From an uncultured bacterium (GTDB lineage: Bacteria; Cloacimonadota; Cloacimonadia; Cloacimonadales; Cloacimonadaceae): DNA of 33,005 bases. Location: the NCBI GenBank assembly GCA_937924555.1, contig CALDSN010000151.1, positions 1 through 33,005 on the forward strand. The letters are read 5' to 3'. The notes beneath the pieces are model-generated. The model saw nothing but the letters and a program-made list of their open reading frames with translations, was not told the origin of the DNA and searched no databases. The translations under genes and the position numbers were made by a program. Positions 23,459 through 32,754 of this stretch are shown one piece after another (the stretch's first letter is position 1; the number at the start of each line of letters is the position of its first letter).

Positions 23459-25011
23459 GCTTTCTCCTTTCTTGACTGTTGTGCAGGTAGTTTAATCTCA
23501 AAGGTGGTGCCTTCGTCGGGAGTGCTTTGCACCACTTTGATGTAACCGTTATGATATTCCTCAATTATGCGCTTGGCGAGACTTAACCCTAAGCCCCAAC
23601 CACGGGTTTTGGTTGTCACCCCTGGATCGAAGATACGCTTCCATTGGCTGCGGGGGATACCTTTTCCTTCATCGCGGATATGGACATAGATCCAAGGTGG
23701 ACGCTGCGTGGCGGTGAGGATGATGTTTCCGCCTTTGTTGCTCATGGCATCCACACAGTTTTTGATAAGATTCTCCAATGTCCACTTAAAGAGTTCGGCA
23801 TCCAGCATCACTTTCACACCTTCAATCTTACTGATGAGGTGAATGTCGATGCGTTTGCCCAAGTGCGGCATACGGTAGCTAAAATATTCCACGGTTTGGG
23901 AGAGAATCTGGTGCACATCTTGGGGTTCCAGCTTGGTCATACTGCCAACTTTACCAAAGCGGGAAGCGATATTGCGCAGGTGATTCAGGTCGGCGGTCAT
24001 GTGCTCCACAATCTGGGCTACATTACGTTCGCTGCCTTCGGGGGGAGATTCCTTCAGGTAGTCCAACCAGCCCATCAGCGAAGTGATGGGTGTCCCGAAT
24101 TGGTGGGCTGTTTCCTTTGCCAAGCCAATCCAGAGGGTGTCTTTTTCTGTGCGTCTGAGCAGGAAAAGCCCGTAGCTGCCGAAGAAGATAACCATGAAGG
24201 CAAGAGTAAGCTCTAAAATCACGATATAACGGATGTAGGAAAGGGATTTGGGAGTGGAAAAGTATATATAGCCAAGGCTATCTGCTTCGTTAGAGAGAGG
24301 GATTTCGTCCATGGTGCTGATATGACGGGCGAGTTCTTGTTGTTGCTTGGTGCTCATCATGTAATAATCGGAGGTTTCCGGCAAATCCACATTGCGCCAG
24401 AAAAGAGGCTGCTTGAAGCGGTCGGTAACGATGATGGAGTAGTTCACGTTCTTGATGAACTGCTCGAAGGATACGGGTTTGCTGTAATATGCATATCCGC
24501 TAACCTCACCCTCATCGGTGAGAGGAGTTTGGATCATCACCCGCATCATGTTCTCCAGTTTCTTGCGCGAAGCTACCGAAAGTTGAGAAAACAGAGTATC
24601 TGTGGGAACGCCTACATTCTTCCACATCTGGGGCTGGAAGCTGGCATCGGTGATGATGATGGGGATGGGGTTTTCGGGCATGAACTCGGTGCTAATATAG
24701 TCCCAAAGATTCTGTTGGAAGTCTCTGGAAGCGCTGAATTGCAGGTATTTGGAGCTAACTTCGGTAAGTAATTGGGCATATAGCTCTGCCGAACGGAGAT
24801 AGGTATCGGTGTAGGCAATGTATTGCGCAAAGATGCGGGGAACATACTCCTGCTCCACTTTTGCCTGCTTAATCAGCACTTGAATGTATCCGGCAAAGAA
24901 TACAAATATTGCCAGGCTGCCGAAGATTAGGTATAGGCGCAGGCGATTAAAGAGATTAACGTTTCTTTGCTTTTTCCCAGTGTGAATCGAGTTCTTCAAG
25001 GCTTGCTTCAT
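23455..25011 (-). CDS. Orphan sensor histidine kinase with duplicated sensor region
   Basis: 518 residues from ATG 25011, chosen because GGAG (25021-25024) fits it; ATG 25026 is five codons longer. Two membrane helices (about 26-46 and 262-285) flank an extracytoplasmic sensor. The sensor holds two copies of one motif: PIIITDASFQPQMWKNVGVP (about 117) ending in SGYAYYSKP, and SIIVTDRFKQPLFWRNVDLP (about 192) ending in LGYIYFSTP. The cytoplasmic part has the phosphoacceptor His303 in ETAHQFGTPITSLMGW, then N box NLIKNCVDAM, G1 DEGKGIP, F box IFDPGVTTK and G2 GWGLGLSLAKR, so it should be an active kinase. No response regulator lies nearby. It overlaps the 3' end of mazG by 56 bases and nnr by four. 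Confidence 0.92.
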   Translation of the reverse strand: MKQALKNSIHTGKKQRNVNLFNRLRLYLIFGSLAIFVFFAGYIQVLIKQAKVEQEYVPRIFAQYIAYTDTYLRSAELYAQLLTEVSSKYLQFSASRDFQQNLWDYISTEFMPENPIPIIITDASFQPQMWKNVGVPTDTLFSQLSVASRKKLENMMRVMIQTPLTDEGEVSGYAYYSKPVSFEQFIKNVNYSIIVTDRFKQPLFWRNVDLPETSDYYMMSTKQQQELARHISTMDEIPLSNEADSLGYIYFSTPKSLSYIRYIVILELTLAFMVIFFGSYGLFLLRRTEKDTLWIGLAKETAHQFGTPITSLMGWLDYLKESPPEGSERNVAQIVEHMTADLNHLRNIASRFGKVGSMTKLEPQDVHQILSQTVEYFSYRMPHLGKRIDIHLISKIEGVKVMLDAELFKWTLENLIKNCVDAMSNKGGNIILTATQRPPWIYVHIRDEGKGIPRSQWKRIFDPGVTTKTRGWGLGLSLAKRIIEEYHNGYIKVVQSTPDEGTTFEIKLPAQQSRKEKA

Positions 25012-25723
25012 TGATGTCCGCTCCATTTTCTTTGTAATGTGCTTCGATGCTGTGGAAACGCCGCGTAAATTTGCGTGTGCATTCCTTCAGGGCTGCCTCG
25101 GAATCTATATTTAGCTTACGGGCAAGATTCACCAAGGTGAAAATCATATCGCCCAGCTCTTCTTTTATCATGTCTATATCGCCCAATGCCAGGGCTTCGG
25201 CAAGCTCTTCACGCTCCTCGTCCAGCTTTTCCATCACAGGCTTGATGTCTGGCCAGTCGAAGCCGACGGATGCTGCTTTCTCTTGGGTGCGTTGAGCTTG
25301 GATGAGGGCAGGCATGGCAAGGGGGATGCCATCCAACACGGATTCACGCTCTGTCTTTTCCTTTTTCTTAATGCGCTCCCAGTTCATTTTAACTTCATAG
25401 GAATCGCTGAGAACCTGGTCACCAAAGACATGCGGATGTCTGCGAATTAGCTTGGCATTGATGGCTTGCAGCACATCTGTGATGTCCCACAAACCTTCTT
25501 CGGCAGATATTTGGGCTTGGAACACGATGTGTAGCAACAGATCCCCCAATTCTTCCTTGAGGTCGTCCATGTCTTGGTTCTCGATGGCTTCCACAGCTTC
25601 ATATAACTCTTCAATTAAGTTTGGGACCAGGGTTTCGCGAGTTTGCTTGATATCCCATGGGCAGCCTGATTCAGGATTACGGAGTTTCGCCAAGACTTCG
25701 ACTAGTTCATTAAATTCTTTCAT
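24956..25723 (-). CDS. mazG: MazG nucleoside triphosphate pyrophosphohydrolase
   Basis: 255 residues, the two-domain MazG size (E. coli 263). The first domain begins LRNPESGCPWDIKQT and has the metal-binding EELYEAVEAI and LKEELGDLLLHIV helices. The second has EREELAEALALGDIDM then IKEELGDMIFTLV and ARKLNIDSEAALKECTRKF. The family hydrolyses (d)NTPs to monophosphates, cleaning the nucleotide pool and, in E. coli, lowering ppGpp. The basis for the start is weak: no strong Shine-Dalgarno, but 14 bases of overlap with the polymerase gene suggest coupled translation. The 3' end overlaps the kinase gene. Assignment is firm; the physiological substrate in this organism is unknown. Confidence 0.95.
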   Translation of the reverse strand: MKEFNELVEVLAKLRNPESGCPWDIKQTRETLVPNLIEELYEAVEAIENQDMDDLKEELGDLLLHIVFQAQISAEEGLWDITDVLQAINAKLIRRHPHVFGDQVLSDSYEVKMNWERIKKKEKTERESVLDGIPLAMPALIQAQRTQEKAASVGFDWPDIKPVMEKLDEEREELAEALALGDIDMIKEELGDMIFTLVNLARKLNIDSEAALKECTRKFTRRFHSIEAHYKENGADINEASLEELDSHWEKAKKR

Positions 25724-27041
25724 TTACTTCAGCCTTGGTTAGTAGGTTCGTTGTATAATCTGGCATATATCCTTGCCTTGAAGTTAGATGTTGATATGCA
25801 TCATCTTCCACAGCGATGCTGTTGATGTAGGCAAAGTATATCCAAATCAAGAAATTCCATTTGATGGAAGATGGTATTGCACTTGCCGGTATAAACATTA
25901 ACAGAGAAAGAAGGTTCATCAAGTAGAAATTACGTTTGCCCGGATCGCCAAAGCGAACTTTCTGGGCGAGTAAATATACCCATCTAATATAAACGGACAA
26001 GAATAAGAAGAGGATACCCAAGCCAAAATTCCCTGCTAGTTCCAGAAAATAGTTATGAGGATTGGTTATACCTCCGGTGCGGTAAATCCTGTCTGTATCC
26101 ATGTATCGCTCAAAATTGCCACCTCCGACACCCATAAAATAGCTATTGGTAAGAAGGTCACCTCCCTCAACAAACAGTTGTTTCCTTATTTTTACAGAAC
26201 TCATTCTGGCAGATTCCGTCTCCAATCCAATGCTACTTAGTTCTTTCTGCATTCCTTTTATCGTAAGTTCATATACCGCCGGAGCAAAATGAGAGATGCC
26301 AATAATCAGCATTATTACAAATATCATGCTGATGAGTTTAGATGATTTTGAGCTGTGGAATAACACAATGTAGAGCAGAAGTAATATGGCTGAGATCAGC
26401 GCTATTCTTGCCCCTTGGATGATGGTGATAGAGAGAATTAGCAGTATCCATAACCCGCTGAGATACTTTAGGGAGCGTCTATTGTATAGCTTGGGAAACA
26501 TAATGATGTATGGTAAAAAAAGAATCAGGAATGCTGCTAACACGTTCTCTCCATAGAACGGTCCTGATGGACTAGGGACAAAACTTCCATATAGGCGGGA
26601 AATGGGTAGATGGTGGCGAGTAATCAACTCCCATATGGCAATAGATAAATAACCAAGCATAACCACAATGAGAAACCAATGCGCACGCTCCCTAATCTTT
26701 CTATTGCGGAAAAGAGCTCCATACATGGTGAACAAGAGGCTGCTACGAAGAATGATAAGACAATATACTATAGCCTCCTTCTTCTCAATTGCCCATAGAT
26801 AACTTAGGAGAGCATAAGATAGCCATATCACAAAAAACGACACAGGGATATCATTTGTGCGATCTATTAGCCTTTGTTGCGGGAAGATAAGGCAATAACA
26901 GGCACATACGAAAGCAATAACCCAGAACAAGAGGAAGCCGAGAGAGGCATTAACTGGGAAGAAATCCAGAAGCGCATACACAAGCATTAATGCCATTAGT
27001 ATCTTGCTAAACAGGCTTCTCGACTTGATAGATGTATTCAA
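25710..27041 (-). CDS. O-antigen ligase/polymerase (Wzy/WaaL-type) membrane protein
   Basis: 443 residues, about eleven membrane helices. The periplasmic-loop signature of the Wzy_C/O-antigen ligase family is clear: GVGGGNFERYMD, then TNPHNYFLELAGNFGLGILF (about 340), which is the usual PHN-x-(Y/F)-L motif. RGARIALISAILLLLYIVLF (about 210) matches the other conserved arginine-containing loop. Such proteins polymerise lipid-linked repeat units or attach them to lipid A-core; the two activities cannot be separated by sequence. It starts with TTG at 27041, with GAGG five bases upstream, 14 bases after the Wzz-like gene, so the pair probably builds and sizes one surface glycan. Confidence 0.88.
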   Translation of the reverse strand: MNTSIKSRSLFSKILMALMLVYALLDFFPVNASLGFLLFWVIAFVCACYCLIFPQQRLIDRTNDIPVSFFVIWLSYALLSYLWAIEKKEAIVYCLIILRSSLLFTMYGALFRNRKIRERAHWFLIVVMLGYLSIAIWELITRHHLPISRLYGSFVPSPSGPFYGENVLAAFLILFLPYIIMFPKLYNRRSLKYLSGLWILLILSITIIQGARIALISAILLLLYIVLFHSSKSSKLISMIFVIMLIIGISHFAPAVYELTIKGMQKELSSIGLETESARMSSVKIRKQLFVEGGDLLTNSYFMGVGGGNFERYMDTDRIYRTGGITNPHNYFLELAGNFGLGILFLFLSVYIRWVYLLAQKVRFGDPGKRNFYLMNLLSLLMFIPASAIPSSIKWNFLIWIYFAYINSIAVEDDAYQHLTSRQGYMPDYTTNLLTKAEVNERI

Positions 27042-27055
27042 GAATACCTCTAAAA

Positions 27056-28228
27056 CTAACCCTTAAGTATCGCTTTCATTAAGGCAGCAGTTTTCTCTTT
27101 ATTCTCCACGAAGAGGCTTTCTTTAATAAATGCTATTACACAGGCAATCAGGAAAGCTGCTATCGTACAACACACAACAATCAGAGCTCTCTTAGGTTTG
27201 GATCTCAATCCGGCAAGTTTTGGTGAATCCATTACCTCAAAAGTGGGTAAGTCTTTCAGTTCGTCAATCTTAGCTAATTCATACTGAGGATAGATGTATT
27301 CAATCACCTTGCGACGGATCTCCACATTTATCATCATCTGAGCATACTGCATGGAAAGATTTGGTATCTTATCTATCTGAATCATGTAATTTGGAGTTAG
27401 CTGACTATTGCTAGATTCCATGTCCTTCACAGATTTCTTCAGCAATGCAATTCTATCTCCCAGATCCATGAGAATGGGAGATGCAGCATCATACTGCTTC
27501 TTCGCCAGTTCATATTCTATCTCTGTCTGCATCAACTTGGCTGCTGTCTCGCTGTATAGGGAGACTAAAGATTTGGTTTGTTCATCCAATGAGATTGCTT
27601 TATTGGCTTGCTCAAAGTCCCGAATCTTCCGTGCCAAGGAATCGGCTTTAGCCATATTAGCATTAACCTGCTGCTCCAAGAATATTCGTTTGAGTTTGCC
27701 TTTACTCATTCGGGAACTCATATTGTACTTCTCAAGGTTATCAATGTAGTATTGGACTATCTTGCGAGACATTTCTCTGTTCTTCGTTTCAGCCGATATC
27801 TGCACGAGGTTGCTCTCTTGGTCGAAATTGAACCTCATCATTGATGTCCCGAGCTTTCTTATTGCTAGTTCCATAGCTTCCAGGCTATCTGCTTTATTAA
27901 TCTTGAAATACTTAACAAGATTGAAGTCTCTGATAAGTTGCTCGCTAAACTCTCTACGTTTCATAATCGTGATAAAATCTACTGCCATCTCAGATTTTGG
28001 AGTGTTAATCAGGTTTCCACCCATGATATCTGCTAAGCTGGTATTCAAAGAGCCAAGCACTCCGCTCTCCACCACCGGCATTATATTGGCAGAGGACTTC
28101 CAATATTTGGGAGTAAGCAAGGAATAAGTAATTGCTGCCAATGCTGCTACAACGCAGATCCAGATAATCAACCGTCTATGCCTAGCCAGCACGAACATCA
28201 ACTCATACAATCCATAACTTTTATCCAT
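27056..28228 (-). CDS. Wzz-family polysaccharide chain-length determinant
   Basis: 390 residues with the standard polysaccharide co-polymerase plan: an N-terminal helix (about 18-37, RRLIIWICVVAALAAITYSL followed by TPKYWKSSANI), a long periplasmic coiled-coil-rich part (ANMAKADSLARKIRDFEQAN, LMQTEIEYELAKKQYDA), and a second helix (about 345-368, KRALIVVCCTIAAFLIACVI) preceded by the proline-rich FEVMDSPKLAGLRSKPKR. The latter is the GNVR/Wzz C-terminal signature. No C-terminal tyrosine kinase domain is present. It should set glycan chain length with the adjacent polymerase. AAGGAG lies six bases before the ATG; 38 bases separate it from the upstream secreted-protein gene. Confidence 0.9.
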   Translation of the reverse strand: MDKSYGLYELMFVLARHRRLIIWICVVAALAAITYSLLTPKYWKSSANIMPVVESGVLGSLNTSLADIMGGNLINTPKSEMAVDFITIMKRREFSEQLIRDFNLVKYFKINKADSLEAMELAIRKLGTSMMRFNFDQESNLVQISAETKNREMSRKIVQYYIDNLEKYNMSSRMSKGKLKRIFLEQQVNANMAKADSLARKIRDFEQANKAISLDEQTKSLVSLYSETAAKLMQTEIEYELAKKQYDAASPILMDLGDRIALLKKSVKDMESSNSQLTPNYMIQIDKIPNLSMQYAQMMINVEIRRKVIEYIYPQYELAKIDELKDLPTFEVMDSPKLAGLRSKPKRALIVVCCTIAAFLIACVIAFIKESLFVENKEKTAALMKAILKG

Positions 28229-28266
28229 TCATTACTCCTTAATAAACACTGTACAGCTAAATCGAT

Positions 28267-30696
28267 TCAATTGAGCTCAAGGTTTCCGTTGCTGTTCAAC
28301 TTTGCCCCATCACTGATAATCAGCTTACCCTCAACTCGCAGAGTGCTTCCCTTTTTTAATGTGAGAGTAGTGCCTGGCAGCAAAGTTAAATCACCTTTGC
28401 AGACCACCACGGCCTTCTTTTCCACACTAATATTACCACTGATAATGGCATCCTTCTTCAGAATGTAGCTGCCTTTTTTAAGTTTGTCTGGCATACTCTC
28501 CACCACCTGCAACATTAACCCGTCACCGGCATCGAGACTAATCCTCGCTGTGTTACCTTTACTGGTCCACAGAGTTTTAGTAAGTGGGTTATATAAAGCG
28601 GGGAATGCTACCCTTAGCTTCGGCACAAAGTCCAATAGCAATTGTTGAGGAGGATATTGAGTATATCTCTCCTGATACATGTTTGGTGCCACCTGATAAG
28701 GATATTTCATATTATCTGCTTTAGAACCAGTGAATTCATCGGTTCGCCTATTAACTGCGAACAAGGCAATATTATCACTATCATCTTTATAGAAACCACA
28801 TTCAACGAAGCCCTCGTAGCTGCCGATTCCGCTTTTTTCCACCTTGATATCCGCAATCCCATTTGCCATGAAGTATTCAGGTAACTTTGGATTTTCTGTC
28901 ATAACAGTGTATGCACCCATCCATTTCCATTGCTTAAGAATTTTTCCGTAGTATTCCAGCTGAGGATTTACTTCCTTTATTACTTCAAACAAGTGGTTAT
29001 CAATATTAAGGGTCTTTCCCCCGATTGCCGGTATTGGGCCATAGTCTCCGATCCCTGTCTTTTCGTTAATCACGCTGGTTAGGTAAAAACTGAATATACC
29101 ATCCGGAGCATAACAGAGGGGAAGGAATAAAAGTGCCTTTTGCGTGGCTTTGGCTGGCATCATCCATGTAACCCAATACTTTCCGTCCCATTTGCCAAAA
29201 GTTTGAACAGTGGGGTAAAACTTTCTCCCGGCTTGCTCCAATGTGTATAGCTTGCTTTCACGATAAACCCGTAGAACCTGAAAATCTATAACATCCTGGA
29301 TAAAGTCTTTCTCTCCAGGGGTGTAACTGATCCACGGTTTGATAGGATACATGTCTGGCATGAGGTATTTGGGTTTAGCTTGCTTTCTCACCACATCCAC
29401 CATATCCCAATAGCTATGGTTATCACTCATAAGATATTGTTTGAATCTGATATCGTAGCTTGCAGTCATAACGGGAGGGAGCTCCGGATCAATCAATTCT
29501 TGAATGGCAGCAAAGCTACTAAGCTGCGTTTGAAAAGGCTCATCGATGCAATAGATATGGCTGATGGCATCTCCATGGGGTAGAGTCACAAGTTCTCGCA
29601 ACCTGCGGTTTATCCTGTCCTTGAAAACCGTTTTATTGGTGCGCAGGTCATAGTGCATTTGATCTTCAATTTCCACATAGTCCAAAAGAAGATCATATTC
29701 CCCGTGCCAATATAGGCGGGTTAGCAAGCTATTCATGAAATAACTCCATTCGCTTGCTTCGGTATTGGGATTATTATCCAAATCGTCTGTCATAATCCCC
29801 GAGGCAATCAACTCCGGATAACCTAAGGCAAAGGTGATGTCAAAGTAACCCTTTGGGCTCCCCTTGGCAAAAAAATCGCGCATGGTGAATTTACCAAAAG
29901 CTTCGCCTTTTGCATGTGCTACTACAATCGAATCCGCAAATTGCGGTTCGTTACCCAGATAACCCAATGGCTGATAACTGAGCAACACTTGGTTCAGGTT
30001 AGCGCGTTGTTCCAGTTTAGCTATTTTTACTCTAAAAGTCACTCGAAGGGAATCTGTAGCCCTTCCTGCATCGGGATTTGTTTTAAATACTCTCACTTCT
30101 CGAGCAAGCTTGTTTGCTAAACCCTTGCTATCCTGCCAACGATACGTAATATCTGTATATGCATAGCCAGGTTTATCTTTTGTCTTGTCACACAACCAAA
30201 CATTACCATATGAAGCACTTGCATCTGCCGACACTTTTCCCACTCTGCTTGGAGTATTCAGATTGTTCTTTGCTCGTAAAGTTCCATACCAATACAAGTT
30301 GTTGGCTCCATCACCCGGAACGACCGAAGAGGAATCGGAAAACTCAGCTTCAAAGCGATAGTAATTACCCATGGAAATGCCTACAACAGATCCGCTACGT
30401 GAATCATTTGGATCGTTGCTCCAAGCATTGTCTATTACAATCGCATCAAGCTGGTTAGAATCCAGCATCTCCAGTAATCCATCAAGGTTTTTGTCAATAT
30501 TGCTTGTGTTGATAATGCTACAATTATACCCGAGTTCTTTTTGTAAGGCAGCAAGTGAAGGGTTGTGCTTATCGAAATAGGCACCACCATTGCGCATATA
30601 TGAATAGACTCCAATGGGGAAATCGTCTGAATACTTTGCCGCAAGTGCTGTGATGCACACTAGTATCATTAGAACAAGTATATACTTATATTTCAT
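28267..30696 (-). CDS. Secreted glycoside-hydrolase-like protein with beta-repeat C-terminus
   Basis: 809 residues with a signal peptide (MKYKYILVLMILVCITALAA). The opening DFPIGVYSYMRNGGAYFDKH followed by SLAALQKELGYNCSI looks like the first strand and helix of a TIM-barrel hydrolase. ISHIYCIDEPFQTQL (about 385) and KYLMPDMYPI could be later strands with acidic active-site residues, and KWDGKYWVTWMMPAKATQKA then APDGIFSFYL the final strands. The last 70 residues (SYILKKDAIISGNISVEKKA, then GTTLTLKKGSTLRVEGKL) are short beta-strand repeats, perhaps for surface attachment. I cannot name a family, so the hydrolase role is a structural guess. It sits three bases after serS and 38 before the Wzz gene, linking it by position to surface glycan. 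Confidence 0.5.
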   Translation of the reverse strand: MKYKYILVLMILVCITALAAKYSDDFPIGVYSYMRNGGAYFDKHNPSLAALQKELGYNCSIINTSNIDKNLDGLLEMLDSNQLDAIVIDNAWSNDPNDSRSGSVVGISMGNYYRFEAEFSDSSSVVPGDGANNLYWYGTLRAKNNLNTPSRVGKVSADASASYGNVWLCDKTKDKPGYAYTDITYRWQDSKGLANKLAREVRVFKTNPDAGRATDSLRVTFRVKIAKLEQRANLNQVLLSYQPLGYLGNEPQFADSIVVAHAKGEAFGKFTMRDFFAKGSPKGYFDITFALGYPELIASGIMTDDLDNNPNTEASEWSYFMNSLLTRLYWHGEYDLLLDYVEIEDQMHYDLRTNKTVFKDRINRRLRELVTLPHGDAISHIYCIDEPFQTQLSSFAAIQELIDPELPPVMTASYDIRFKQYLMSDNHSYWDMVDVVRKQAKPKYLMPDMYPIKPWISYTPGEKDFIQDVIDFQVLRVYRESKLYTLEQAGRKFYPTVQTFGKWDGKYWVTWMMPAKATQKALLFLPLCYAPDGIFSFYLTSVINEKTGIGDYGPIPAIGGKTLNIDNHLFEVIKEVNPQLEYYGKILKQWKWMGAYTVMTENPKLPEYFMANGIADIKVEKSGIGSYEGFVECGFYKDDSDNIALFAVNRRTDEFTGSKADNMKYPYQVAPNMYQERYTQYPPQQLLLDFVPKLRVAFPALYNPLTKTLWTSKGNTARISLDAGDGLMLQVVESMPDKLKKGSYILKKDAIISGNISVEKKAVVVCKGDLTLLPGTTLTLKKGSTLRVEGKLIISDGAKLNSNGNLELN

Positions 30697-30699
30697 TTG

Positions 30700-31959
30700 T
30701 TACACCCTCATCTCCAACCACGGCTTCAGCACCTCCGGTGCTTTAAAGCTGCCATCTTCCTGTTGATATGTTTCCAGCAGGGCAATCATCAGCCTGGGGG
30801 TTGCCAAGCCTGAGCCGTTCAATGTGTGCAAGTGCCGCACCTTTCCTGTGCTGTCCTTGTATCTGATATTCGCTCTGCGGGCTTGAAACTCACCAAAGTT
30901 ACTAACCGAGGACACCTCCAGATACTTGCCCGAACCCGGTGCCCACACCTCAAGATCATAAGTCCTCTGCGAGGCAAAGCTGGTGTCTCCCGTGCAGAGG
31001 TTTATCACCCGGTAATGCAGCCCAAAAGCCTGCAATATCGCTTCGGCATTACACAGCATTTCCTCCAATGCCTCGGGGGATTTCTCCGGCTCCACAAAAC
31101 GCACCATCTCCACTTTATTGAACTGATGCAGCCGTTGTAAACCCTTGGTATCCTTGCCATAAGAACCTGCTTCACGGCGGAAGCAGGGGGTGTATGCCAC
31201 CAGGCATTTCGGTAGGTCTTTGTGGCTTAATACCTCATCCGCATAGAAGTTCGTAACCGGCACTTCTGCGGTGGGGATAAGAAACAGATCATCCTCGTTA
31301 ATATGGTACATATCTTCTTCCAGCTTGGGCAGTTGACCCGTACCGGTCATGGTTTTACGATTTACCGCCAAAGGCACCATCAGCTCTTCATATCCGTGTT
31401 TTTGCAGGTGATACTCAAGCATAAAGCTGATTAGTGCCCGCTCCAGCCTTGCACCCTGCCCGGTATAGATGGGGAATCCACTGCCGCTTATCTTTGCGCC
31501 TCTTGCCAAATCCAGAAAGCCGTTTTGATTGGCTATCTCCAGGTGGTCTTTAGGCTCAAAACCAAAGGTGGGCTGTTCGCCCCAAATCCGCACCAGTGTG
31601 TTGCAGCTTTCGTCTCTTCCCACCGGCACTTCCGGCTGTGGGATGTTGGGAACTGTAAGCAGCATGGCTTCCAGTTCGCTGTTGGCTACGCTCAGTTCGG
31701 CGTTTATTTTCTTTATCTCTTCGGCAACGCTTGCCATTTCGCTTAACTCGGCATCGGCATTCTCGCCGGCTTTTTTCTTGCGGGCAATGGTTTGGGACAC
31801 AGTGTTCTGTTGCGATTTCAGGTTGTCAAAATCAAATTGCAGCTTGCGTCTGCTTTCATCTATGGCGAGCAGTTTATCTATATCCGCCTTTTCGTTTTTG
31901 TTGCGTACAGCTTCCTTAACAAGCTCCGGGTTATTGCGAATGAACTTAATATCTATCAT
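30700..31959 (-). CDS. serS: Seryl-tRNA synthetase
   Basis: 419 residues, normal for bacterial SerRS. The N-terminal tRNA-binding coiled coil (about 20-105) begins MIDIKFIRNNPELVKEAVRN. The class II catalytic core follows: motif 1 region around ARLERALISFMLEYH, TGTGQLPKLEEDMY, motif 2 PCFRREAGSYGKDTKGLQRL and motif 3 NGSGLATPRLMIALLETYQ. It charges tRNA-Ser (and tRNA-Sec) with serine. GGAGA lies six bases before the ATG, 12 bases after tpiA, so the two are likely co-transcribed. Nothing unusual. Confidence 0.97.
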   Translation of the reverse strand: MIDIKFIRNNPELVKEAVRNKNEKADIDKLLAIDESRRKLQFDFDNLKSQQNTVSQTIARKKKAGENADAELSEMASVAEEIKKINAELSVANSELEAMLLTVPNIPQPEVPVGRDESCNTLVRIWGEQPTFGFEPKDHLEIANQNGFLDLARGAKISGSGFPIYTGQGARLERALISFMLEYHLQKHGYEELMVPLAVNRKTMTGTGQLPKLEEDMYHINEDDLFLIPTAEVPVTNFYADEVLSHKDLPKCLVAYTPCFRREAGSYGKDTKGLQRLHQFNKVEMVRFVEPEKSPEALEEMLCNAEAILQAFGLHYRVINLCTGDTSFASQRTYDLEVWAPGSGKYLEVSSVSNFGEFQARRANIRYKDSTGKVRHLHTLNGSGLATPRLMIALLETYQQEDGSFKAPEVLKPWLEMRV

Positions 31960-31971
31960 TGTATATCTCCA

Positions 31972-32742
31972 TTATCTCTTTGTTGCGCCAATCTTTACCA
32001 TAGCCAGGAAGTCATCCGCCTTCAGCGATGCTCCCCCAATAAGACCACCATCTATATCCGCACAGGACAGCAGGTCTTGCAGGTTATCCGGCTTCACACT
32101 GCCACCGTATAAAATGAGCATATTTTCCGCCACGGCAGAGCCATATTTTTCCCTTATCCACATGCGGATAAGGGCATGCACTTCCTGCGCTTGGTCAGGG
32201 GTGGCGGTGCGTCCAGTGCCGATTGCCCAAACAGGTTCGTAGGCAATAATCAGCTCGGTGCCGTCAGTCAAGGCAATGTTCGCGAAACAGCCTTTAAGTT
32301 GGGTTAGGACCACTTCCGCAGTTTGCCCGGCATCCCGCTGGGCAAGGGTTTCGCCCAAACAGACGATGGGCGTGATATTCTTGGCAAAAAGCTTGTTTAT
32401 CTTGGTATTTATGGCAGCATCCGTCTCATTGTGATATTGCCTGCGTTCAGAGTGTCCCACGATGCAATGGCTTAAGCCCAATGATGCCAACATGTTTACC
32501 GATACTTCACCCGTGAATGCACCATCTTCGTTTAGGGATACATCCTGAGCAGCAACCAGTAGGGGAGAGGAAAAGCTCTCTCTAAGTGCCTCTGCTAAAA
32601 ATGGATATGCAGGGGCAATCAGGGGCAGGCAGGAATTAAGCTCTATTGCCCTCAGAGCCGGTGAAACTATGGTTACGAAGTCACGAACCTCGCTTAAACC
32701 CTTATTCATCTTCCAGTTACCGGCAATCATAATCTTGCGCAT
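31972..32742 (-). CDS. tpiA: Triosephosphate isomerase
   Basis: 256 residues from ATG 32742, chosen over GTG 32754 because GAGG (32749-32752) is six bases upstream. Catalytic residues are intact: Lys11 in AGNWKMNKG, His97 in CIVGHSERR and Glu169 in AYEPVWAIGTG; the phosphate-binding loop (RTATPDQAQE) and YGGSVKPDN complete the fold. It interconverts dihydroxyacetone phosphate and glyceraldehyde 3-phosphate in glycolysis. It is the first gene of the long minus-strand series (tpiA-serS-...), with the upstream 250 bases free of a convincing gene. TTGACC at about 32798-32803 (minus) is a possible -35 box but the -10 is unclear. Confidence 0.97.
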   Translation of the reverse strand: MRKIMIAGNWKMNKGLSEVRDFVTIVSPALRAIELNSCLPLIAPAYPFLAEALRESFSSPLLVAAQDVSLNEDGAFTGEVSVNMLASLGLSHCIVGHSERRQYHNETDAAINTKINKLFAKNITPIVCLGETLAQRDAGQTAEVVLTQLKGCFANIALTDGTELIIAYEPVWAIGTGRTATPDQAQEVHALIRMWIREKYGSAVAENMLILYGGSVKPDNLQDLLSCADIDGGLIGGASLKADDFLAMVKIGATKR

Positions 32743-32748
32743 TGGATA

Positions 32749-32752
32749 CCTC
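32749..32752 (-). promoter_or_regulatory. Shine-Dalgarno sequence fixing the tpiA start at 32742
   Basis: GAGG on the minus strand, six bases before ATG 32742. The longer GTG start at 32754 would overlap this site and add RYP in front of the conserved MRKIMIAGNW. Confidence 0.7.
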
Positions 32753-32754
32753 AC

